Origin: Lanius collurio
Lineage: Eukaryota > Chordata > Aves > Passeriformes > Laniidae
Length of the DNA stretch: 64,000 nucleotides
Assembly (NCBI GenBank): GCA_020086605.1
Contig: JACBWW010000015.1
Span: forward strand, 7,869,251-7,933,250
Reading direction: 5' to 3'
Shown here: positions 60,501 to 64,000 of the stretch, piece by piece
How positions within the stretch are numbered: the stretch's first letter is position 1
Layout: every line of letters begins with the position of its first letter
Program-made: the position numbers and the translations under genes
The notes under the pieces: generated by a model
What the model was told of the DNA's origin: nothing
The model's input: only the letters and a program-made list of their open reading frames with translations
Databases searched by the model: none

Positions 60501-62630
60501 AATCTAACCTTACTATAGCAAGCCCAAGAAACAACACTAAAATTTGTTTTGAAATATAGTATCAGAATGTGGGAAGCACAAGCCCTAAAAGAATTCAGTG
60601 AAACTGCAAAAATGACAAGTCACAACTGGGAATTGTATTGCTGGTCCCCAGCAGCGTCACCACAATGGAACTACCTAGTTGAATCCTCCACAGTTTTCAT
60701 TACAGTATTTGCAAACATTATGTTTAACAGCACTACTCCAGTGTGCCAGACACCACTGCACTGCAAATATCTTTCTGTATTGTAAAAATCAACTAAAACC
60801 TGTTAATTTCCAGGAATATACAGCAGATCACATTTCAATGTCTAACTGCAACTGCAGAGTCTGAAAGTGTCATGTTAGGGCTGTTTTGCAGTTCTCGTAT
60901 TTAAATCTATCTACAAATCGAAACTCACAGCATGGTTGAGGTTGGAAGGGATCTCTGGAGGTTATCTTGTCCAAAACCCCTGCTCAAGCAGGGCCACCTA
61001 CAGCTGCTCTCCCAGGACTATGTCCACACAGCTTTTGAGTATCTCTGAGGAAGATTTCACAATCTCTCCGGGTGAGCTGTTACAGTGCTCAGTCAACCTC
61101 GAAGTAAAATACTGCTTCCTGATGTTCAGAGGGCACCTCCCGTGCTCAGTCTGTGCCCATTACCACTGGTCCTGTCACTGGGCACCACTGAGAAGTGCCT
61201 GTCTCCACCTTCTTTGCACCTTCCCTTCAGGTATTTATATTCAGCCTTGATAAGATCTCAAATTCGTATTTTGCAAATCTTCTAAGAAAATACAGTTTCT
61301 CAGAAGTGGTTCTAAAATCTTAGAGAACTATCTAGCACTTGCTACATAATAATGACCTGGGAAGCGTAAAATTTGCCTATCTAAAACTGTATTGGAACTT
61401 GTTGATGTTCTTAAAATATGCTGAAAAATACTCTAAGAATCATAAGAAAACAACAAATAACCTTCCATGTAAACTATTAAAATACAGATAAAATGTCAGA
61501 TGAAAATAAATAATGAGTTTATTTATTTATAGAAATAAGAGTTTGCAAGAACATGCAAACCAATAAATTACACAGAGAAAAAGAAATATTTTATGTAAAT
61601 CGTATCTTTATTCTCAGCCTACCTCTACTCCAATTCCTTCACTAGCAGCTATAAGTGTTGATAACGTTCTAATTTTAGTTAGGCCTATTTAAACAAAAGA
61701 ACGAATTCACTACATTTACTGTTTTAAACACCACATTGTGACCATCAGATGCAAACAAGAAAACATATCCTCAGAATCTGAAGGCATAACTTCTATTCCT
61801 ACTACAACTTCTCAGGACAAAACCAAATCTTTATACAATGTATTCTGCTTAAAGTTTGCAGTAAGAAACAAAATGTAAGCTCGAAAGAGGACTTTTTCCC
61901 CCTGAACACTGATAACACTTTTTCTAAACCTGTTTCCTTACAAGCAACAGTGAAAAGGACCTACCCTAAAGTACCAGTTCCTTATGAGTTCATCAGTATT
62001 TGCTGAGCTGACATACTGCCATTGCAGAGCTTTCCCTTCGCATATCAAAGACGGCAACAACCGGTCAAGTCTAAAACCAGGTACGGAAACTTCAAAGCCA
62101 GACAAACACTGTTCCTATTCATGTTAGTGGAAGGCAGGTAAATATCCTATTTAATAGCTCTACCTAAATTGATCGTAGTCAAAGACAGGTTTTGGACGGT
62201 TTTGGGTTTGGGTTTTTTTGGGGTTTTTTTTTCTGCACGAGATAGTTTTATTGATTAAAAAAACACACACAAAAAACCCCGAGAGTGTGAAACGCAAGCC
62301 TGCCACATATCGAAGATGGAGTCATAGGGCGATGAGATGTGAAGCAGGACTGATCTGCCCGCAGAGAAAACAATCCCCGACAACACAGGAGCCAGCAGGA
62401 CTAAATTTTCCTCCTACAAAAGGCATCGGGCAGGCGAAACACAGCAGTGCGATGATCAGCAAGCTTTTACGTCCCTGTTTCAAGCGTGGACAGCGGTCCC
62501 GCACGTACAGCTATGCAAACAAGTAACCCAAACGCCAATCCGGCATACCTCGTTTATGCAATTCCCGGAGCGGAATGCCGTCTCCTCCCCCTCCATCGTA
62601 GGGCAGATACGGATCGGAAGAGACATCCAT
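27394..62630 (-). CDS. CLCN3: CLCN3, ClC-3 2Cl-/H+ exchanger (12 constitutive coding exons plus a cassette)
   Basis: Exons in transcription order are 62630-62549, 49718-49561, 48300-48201, 46578-46391, 45764-45642, 44337-44131, 41529-41449, 40277-39732, 35649-35463, 34174-33776, 31923-31707 and 27552-27462. They give 2379 nt, 792 aa. Adding cassette 29306-29231 shifts the last exon to stop at 27394, giving 840 aa. ClC-3 exchanges chloride for protons across endosomal, lysosomal and synaptic-vesicle membranes and works as a dimer, often with ClC-4. Visible landmarks are [18 protein letters not shown] (trafficking motif), GSGIP at 212-216, GKEGP with gating Glu256, SLEE with proton Glu313 at an exon end, GLFIP at 499-503, CBS1 about 629-690 and CBS2 about 725-783. 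All junctions are GT-AG and in phase. Sequence is nearly identical to mammalian ClC-3. No defect was seen. Confidence 0.97.
27462..27552 (-). CDS. CLCN3: CLCN3 terminal exon, short (ClC-3A-type) reading frame
   Basis: When joined directly to the exon at 31707, the split Gly codon GG|G is completed and the exon reads [29 protein letters not shown] and TGA at 27464-27462. This finishes the CBS2 domain exactly as in mammalian ClC-3, ClC-4 and ClC-5. The acceptor at 27554-27553 has a strong pyrimidine tract. Confidence 0.96.
29231..29306 (-). CDS. CLCN3: CLCN3 alternative cassette exon (76 nt, ClC-3B-specific)
   Basis: In sense orientation it follows acceptor TAATCTGTTGCAG and reads, after completing the Gly codon, [20 protein letters not shown] and HVEPL, then donor TTG|GTGATTAG. 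It duplicates the CBS2 end motif GIITKK(D/N)IL of the terminal exon, so inclusion replaces the final CBS2 strand and helix with a variant one. Its 76-nt length (1 mod 3) moves the terminal exon into a different frame. Mammalian ClC-3B is made the same way with a 76-bp exon as I recall. The upstream pyrimidine tract is poor and the donor deviates from GTRAGT, both typical of regulated exons. Confidence 0.93.
29391..29539. repeat. Impure (GAAAGA)n purine microsatellite with one N
   Basis: About 150 nt of AAAGA, AAAAGGAAG and GAAAGA units, the second half being near-perfect GAGAAAGAAA repeats, with an undetermined base at 29515. In the CLCN3 sense strand it reads as CUUUCUC repeats, ending about 85 nt upstream of the cassette exon acceptor. 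Likely length-polymorphic and hard to assemble. Confidence 0.95.
31707..31923 (-). CDS. CLCN3: CLCN3 exon 11, linker and CBS2 (aa 691-763)
   Basis: Encodes [20 protein letters not shown], then [20 protein letters not shown] and the CBS2 body [32 protein letters not shown]. Acceptor CTCTTAAAG; donor CGG|GTGAGT leaves two bases of a Gly codon that both alternative 3' exons complete. Confidence 0.96.
31924..33775 (-). other. CLCN3: CLCN3 intron 10
   Basis: A 1.85 kb intron. It holds a CR1 fragment (32215-32690) and otherwise unremarkable AT-rich sequence. Confidence 0.7.
32215..32690 (-). mobile_element. CR1 LINE fragment, - orientation
   Basis: Shows CR1 3' UTR/ORF-end sequence on the - strand: TCCCTGAACCTTTTCCTAAT, CTCCAGGCTGAACAGAGCAA, GGCCATCCAGTGCAGGACAA and CACTGTTGGCCCTCCTGGCT. 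It lacks the terminal 3' octamers and most of the ORF. Confidence 0.8.
33776..34174 (-). CDS. CLCN3: CLCN3 exon 10, last membrane helix and CBS1 (aa 558-690)
   Basis: Encodes [40 protein letters not shown], the linker [16 protein letters not shown] and CBS1 ([53 protein letters not shown]). Compared with human ClC-3 as I recall it, only a few substitutions occur. Acceptor CTTGCAG; donor ATAG|GTAATT. Confidence 0.97.
34175..35462 (-). other. CLCN3: CLCN3 intron 9, nothing recognised
   Basis: 1.29 kb of AT-rich intron. No repeat family or extra exon was recognised. Confidence 0.6.
35463..35649 (-). CDS. CLCN3: CLCN3 exon 9, GLFIP pore motif (aa 496-558)
   Basis: Encodes [40 protein letters not shown] and [28 protein letters not shown] is the conserved helix-N anion-coordinating motif of CLC proteins. 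Acceptor GTTGCAG; donor TAG|GTAAAT. Confidence 0.97.
36770..36960. repeat. Diverged two-copy local duplication
   Basis: Two blocks of roughly 90 nt each run from TTATTAT-rich sequence through a GCAAAxATGATxTCTAACCAA core to CAAGGAAAAxCAAACA. The cores start about 36823 and 36911. Copies differ at many sites, so the duplication is old. Confidence 0.6.
38720..38945 (-). mobile_element. CR1 fragment, - orientation
   Basis: Matches the CR1 3' end class with CTCCTGCTCAAGCAGGGTCG, CCTACAGCAGGCTGTCCAGG and a diverged GGAAAGGAAGTGTTTTCTTA. It is about 200 nt and heavily mutated. Confidence 0.75.
39732..40277 (-). CDS. CLCN3: CLCN3 exon 8, membrane core (aa 314-495)
   Basis: The largest coding exon, exactly 182 codons. 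It starts [20 protein letters not shown] and includes [80 protein letters not shown] and [20 protein letters not shown], ending GIK. This covers several membrane helices and the extracytosolic loop. Acceptor TTTTACAG; donor AAG|GTAAGT. Confidence 0.97.
40278..41448 (-). other. CLCN3: CLCN3 intron 7, nothing recognised
   Basis: 1.17 kb of AT-rich intron with no identifiable repeat family or extra exon. Confidence 0.6.
41449..41529 (-). CDS. CLCN3: CLCN3 exon 7, proton glutamate (aa 287-313)
   Basis: A 27-codon exon reading [27 protein letters not shown]. The last codon is Glu313, the internal proton-transfer glutamate equivalent to ClC-ec1 Glu203, which marks an exchanger rather than a channel. 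Acceptor TTTCCAG; donor GAG|GTATGT. Confidence 0.97.
41640..43130 (+). mobile_element. CR1 LINE body, + orientation, truncated at both ends
   Basis: Follows the CR1 reverse-transcriptase ORF in order: a TACATTAATAGCAAGAGGAG segment, GAGCCTAATGGGAATCTTCC, CAACATGGGTTCACAGAGG, then [14 protein letters not shown] and [10 protein letters not shown] sequence (frame at 42522-42770), and finally CAGTTCTGGGCCCCACATGT. Stops and frameshifts are frequent. It is antisense to CLCN3. It lacks the CR1 3' UTR because a different repeat begins near 43130. Confidence 0.88.
43131..43790 (+). mobile_element. LTR-like avian interspersed repeat
   Basis: Carries repeated CCTGCAGCCC(A/G)TGG units with CTCCTGGCAAGAGCCATGG, ACTGTCTCCCATGGATGGGG, GGAGCAGCAGAGACAAAGTA, and a conserved end with GGTAACTGGTGAGGAATCTC, CCTCTGAGCTTTTCATCTTA, CCTGTTGTCCTGCT and CCCACCA. 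I recognise this from bird genomes as an LTR-type (probably ERVL) repeat. No retroviral genes are attached. Family and exact ends are unverified. Confidence 0.55.
44131..44337 (-). CDS. CLCN3: CLCN3 exon 6, gating glutamate (aa 218-286)
   Basis: Encodes [69 protein letters not shown]. Glu256 in GKEGP is the external gating glutamate (Glu224 in the 760-residue mammalian numbering). Acceptor CTTCCAG; donor GAG|GTAAGT, exactly 69 codons. Confidence 0.97.
44338..45641 (-). other. CLCN3: CLCN3 intron 5, nothing recognised
   Basis: 1.3 kb of AT-rich intron with a short TA dinucleotide run near 45605-45619. Confidence 0.6.
45642..45764 (-). CDS. CLCN3: CLCN3 exon 5, GSGIP motif (aa 177-217)
   Basis: Reads [41 protein letters not shown]: 41 codons. 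GSGIP is the conserved helix-D chloride-binding motif; the serine is typical of Cl--selective exchangers. Acceptor TTTTAG; donor GAG|GTGAGG. Confidence 0.97.
45765..46390 (-). other. CLCN3: CLCN3 intron 4, nothing recognised
   Basis: 626 nt of AT-rich intron without identifiable elements. Confidence 0.6.
46391..46578 (-). CDS. CLCN3: CLCN3 exon 4, first luminal loop (aa 114-176)
   Basis: Reads (G)[65 protein letters not shown] is an N-glycosylation sequon on the luminal side. Acceptor CAACAG; donor GAA|GTGAGT. Confidence 0.97.
46579..48200 (-). other. CLCN3: CLCN3 intron 3
   Basis: 1.62 kb intron. The stretch 46895-47005 (GAGATGGGATTCACCTGTCT, CCCATGAGTTGGCAAGTC) resembles the 5' part of avian CR1 elements in + orientation, but is too short and diverged for a firm call. 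Nothing else was recognised. Confidence 0.5.
48201..48300 (-). CDS. CLCN3: CLCN3 exon 3, helix B region (aa 81-114)
   Basis: Reads [33 protein letters not shown] and the first base of Gly. [14 protein letters not shown] is the start of membrane helix B. Acceptor TTTGCAG; donor TCAG|GTAAAT. Confidence 0.97.
48301..49560 (-). other. CLCN3: CLCN3 intron 2, nothing recognised
   Basis: 1.26 kb intron. A 112-aa open frame (48531-48869 -) has no domain and no splice support. Confidence 0.6.
49561..49718 (-). CDS. CLCN3: CLCN3 exon 2, cytosolic N-terminus (aa 28-80)
   Basis: Reads [53 protein letters not shown]. The LLDLLDE stretch is a clathrin-box/dileucine-type sorting signal described for ClC-3. 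The internal Met of MTNGG is the start of the shortest mammalian form. Acceptor CTGCTGCAG; donor CGG|GTACTT. Confidence 0.96.
53236..54330 (-). mobile_element. CR1 LINE, - orientation, in CLCN3 intron 1
   Basis: Begins at the reverse-complemented CR1 3' end (CACAGAATAGTTTAGGTTGG, AAAGATGATCTAGTTCTTGG) and continues through CTGGCCCTGAATGCTTCCAG, GGGACCCAGAGCTGGATGCA, CCCCTGAGGGACACCACTTG to GAAGCTGTGCTGGCTGTCC. It lies in the same sense as CLCN3 transcription. The ORF is decayed. Confidence 0.9.
59639..59682. repeat. G/T-rich low-complexity tract
   Basis: Runs of GGTTTTTTT, GGTTTTTTGGGTTTGG and a terminal T run. It lies 24 nt before the telomere-like repeat. It is C/A-rich in the CLCN3 sense strand. 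Confidence 0.8.
59706..59735 (+). repeat. Short interstitial telomere-like repeat (TTAGGG)
   Basis: GGGTTAGGGTTA, then GAGTT, then GGGGTTAGGGTTA: four near-consensus telomere units with one degenerate unit. The four G-runs of three or more fit a G-quadruplex pattern on the + strand. Confidence 0.85.
60928..61258 (-). mobile_element. CR1 fragment, - orientation
   Basis: CACAGCATGGTTGAGGTTGG, GGGATCTCTGGAGGTTATCT, CCCCTGCTCAAGCAGGGCCA and CTCCACCTTCTTTGCACC are the CR1 3' UTR read in reverse. It is of the same 3'-end class as the fragment at 38720-38945. Confidence 0.88.
62189..62232 (+). repeat. G/T-rich tract near CLCN3 exon 1
   Basis: GGTTTTGGACGGTTTTGGG followed by TTTGGGTTTTTTTGGGG and a T run. 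Several G-runs lie within 45 nt, about 320 nt into intron 1 from the first coding exon. It is C/A-rich in the CLCN3 transcript. Confidence 0.7.
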
Positions 62631-63120
62631 GGACGTGACGAAGGCGAGGCCCGCCTGCCGGCTCAGGAGGGCCGCGGCATCGCTCACGCAAGGGCGGCCG
62701 CGGGGGCCGCTGCCATGTTCGGCCGGGCCCGGCCTGCGCCGCCGCCGTGGCTCTGCAGCGCCGGGCTCTGCGGAGCGGGCTCGGCCCCGCCGCTGATGTC
62801 AGCGCGGGGCGGCCCCGCCACCTGCGCCTCCCGCCCGCCACACGGCCGCGGCTCCGGCCGCACGGCACGGCGAGGGCACGCACAGAACGCCTGGCGGGAG
62901 AGGGGGGAAAGCGCCCGCCGCAGCGGGAGAGCCGCCCTCGCCGGGCCGCGGGGTCCCGTCCCCGCCCGGCCGAACGGCGGAAGGGATGCGCTCGCACAGG
63001 TGAACCCCCCAACGCTGCCGCCTCGTCAACAGGTGAACGGTGACACCCGGCTCAGAAAAACAGGCAAACCTGCCCCAAAGGAGCTGCCCTTAGTTCCTGC
63101 ACCTTCCTGGAGCCACGCCC
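62545..63120 (-). promoter_or_regulatory. CLCN3: CpG-island promoter of CLCN3
   Basis: GC-rich, CG-dense block with GC boxes (GGGGCGGCCCCGCC near 62805) and a CRE-like TGATGTCA at 62794-62801, one mismatch from TGACGTCA. It contains the first coding exon at its left edge and has no TATA box in view. In mammals NEK1 lies head-to-head with CLCN3, so this island could also drive a + strand transcript, but no NEK1 coding exon is seen to the right. Confidence 0.85.
62549..62630 (-). CDS. CLCN3: CLCN3 first coding exon (aa 1-28)
   Basis: Reads [27 protein letters not shown] and the first base of Gly, then donor GAG|GTATGC. It matches the mammalian alternative N-terminus [20 protein letters not shown] as I recall. 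Splicing to exon 2 gives HKRGTHYT in frame. The start context GTCCATGG has G at +4 but T at -3. Lengths agree: the 818-aa form with its 53-aa N-terminus replaced by 27 aa gives 792. Confidence 0.93.
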
Positions 63121-64000
63121 GCTGACGTTTCTAAACACCTATAATCTCATTTTATCTTTAAGGGAAGATTCATGCATTGCTGAGGGCTGGGGAGAAGCCT
63201 CTTTCCCAGGCATTTTATGTACTATTTTCAAACATCAAAACGATCACCTCCAAGGAACAACAACATAACGCGCCAACCCCCTCTCCCCTATTCACAGAGA
63301 AATTTCAGACCTATAGCAGTGGTTGACAGATTAGAACATGCCATTAAAAAAATTAAAACAAGAATTTAATTATGTATCTAACTAAAATGTTGTGATGGCT
63401 CTCTTTTTTTTGGTGATTATTCTGGTATTACAACTGTGTAACATCCTTACTCACACTACAAAGCTTGGGGTGGGGGTGGAAGAAAACGTAATAAACACAA
63501 GTCCACACTTAGCTTACTTTACTCTACACATCGACAAATTGGTCTGAGTCCCTTAAAAGTCACAGGCTCAAAATAGGCAACAACCCACATGAATGCTAAC
63601 CAAGGCATTCATGTGATGCATCATCAAGCAGTGGCTGTTCCAGCTCTGGCAAAGCCCAAGCACTTTAAACAGCCGGTATCTAAAGACAGGAAATCTTAAA
63701 CTGACTTCCATGGAAATGCTTCCGTTTGAAGCAGATATTATTACATATTGAACCCATATACTATTTTATGTTTAATGTATGATCATATCCTGGTCCTATC
63801 TTGCAAATAATGGTAAGGAAAATTGATAAGAAAGCTATATTACATGAGATTTCCATAGTTGGTCCACTGGTAATGAAATACATTTGGAAGATAGACATAT
63901 TGTTTTTCCTTTTCTTCCCCTTCAGCAAGCAGTAAAGTTAAATAAATTGCATGCCTGCTGCACCAAGGCCCAGCTTTAGTTTCATTCATACAGCAAACAA
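63121..64000. other. Flank upstream of CLCN3, no gene recognised
   Basis: AT-rich sequence after the CpG island. No exon of NEK1 or other gene and no repeat family was recognised. Confidence 0.6.

Larger units (their letters stand above)
49719..62548 (-). other. CLCN3: CLCN3 intron 1 (12.8 kb)
   Basis: Very long first intron, AT-rich. It contains a 1.1 kb CR1 (53236-54330), a 0.33 kb CR1 (60928-61258), a telomere-like repeat (59706-59735) and two G/T-rich tracts (59639-59682, 62189-62232). The alternative mammalian first coding exon beginning MESEQLFHRG was searched for on the - strand and not recognised. Confidence 0.65.

Noticed and set aside
62554..63125. Long open frames (152 and 189 aa) in the CLCN3 CpG island
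   Set aside because: GC-rich DNA lacks stops. No protein family resemblance; the supported coding exon 62549-62630 is in another frame.
63000..64000. Possible NEK1 first exon (donor-like CAACAG|GTGAAC near 63030)
   Set aside because: Only a generic GT context in GC-rich DNA; no coding sequence or kinase motif follows within the window.

Overview
The window looks like avian nuclear DNA. It carries many truncated CR1 LINEs, including the ATTCTATGA-type 3' end, and LTR fragments of a kind I recall from songbirds and other Neoaves. Genes are intron-rich, two CpG-island promoters are visible, and a 386-base run of N sits in a GC-rich promoter, as is common in short-read bird assemblies. No prokaryotic, organellar, tRNA, rRNA or CRISPR features were seen.

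Two protein-coding genes can be reconstructed completely, exon by exon, and they converge. HPF1 (histone PARylation factor 1) runs on the + strand from 13804 to 22424 in 8 coding exons (1047 nt, 348 aa). CLCN3 (endosomal 2Cl-/H+ exchanger ClC-3) runs on the - strand from 62630 to 27462 (792 aa, 12 coding exons) or, with a 76-nt cassette exon at 29231-29306, to 27394 (840 aa). All junctions are GT-AG and keep frame. The order agrees with the vertebrate NEK1-CLCN3-HPF1-MFAP3L neighbourhood, but no coding part of NEK1 or MFAP3L was recognised here.

Layout: 1-13300 is AT-rich intergenic DNA with one CR1 copy (5275-6172). 13358-13743 is an assembly gap in the HPF1 CpG island. 13804-22424 is HPF1, whose intron 2 holds an LTR fragment and a CR1. 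22425-27393 is the convergent 3' region, containing the probable long CLCN3 3' UTR and two opposed CR1 tails. 27394-62630 is CLCN3, with a CR1-plus-LTR repeat stack in one intron, several CR1 fragments and a 12.8 kb first intron holding a short telomere-like repeat. 62545-63120 is the CLCN3 CpG-island promoter. 63121-64000 is non-coding as far as I can see.

The most interesting element is the 3' end of CLCN3. The terminal exon is read in two different frames depending on inclusion of the 76-nt exon. One frame ends the canonical CBS2 domain. The other gives a 52-residue acidic tail ending in a PDZ-ligand-like STTL. This matches my recollection of the mammalian ClC-3A/ClC-3B split, so it is a conserved dual-coding exon rather than a new system. 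The cassette has weak-looking splice sites and an impure CUUUCU-type microsatellite about 90 nt upstream in the sense strand. The two genes have no obvious functional link: HPF1 acts in nuclear ADP-ribosylation and CLCN3 in endosomal and vesicular ion exchange.
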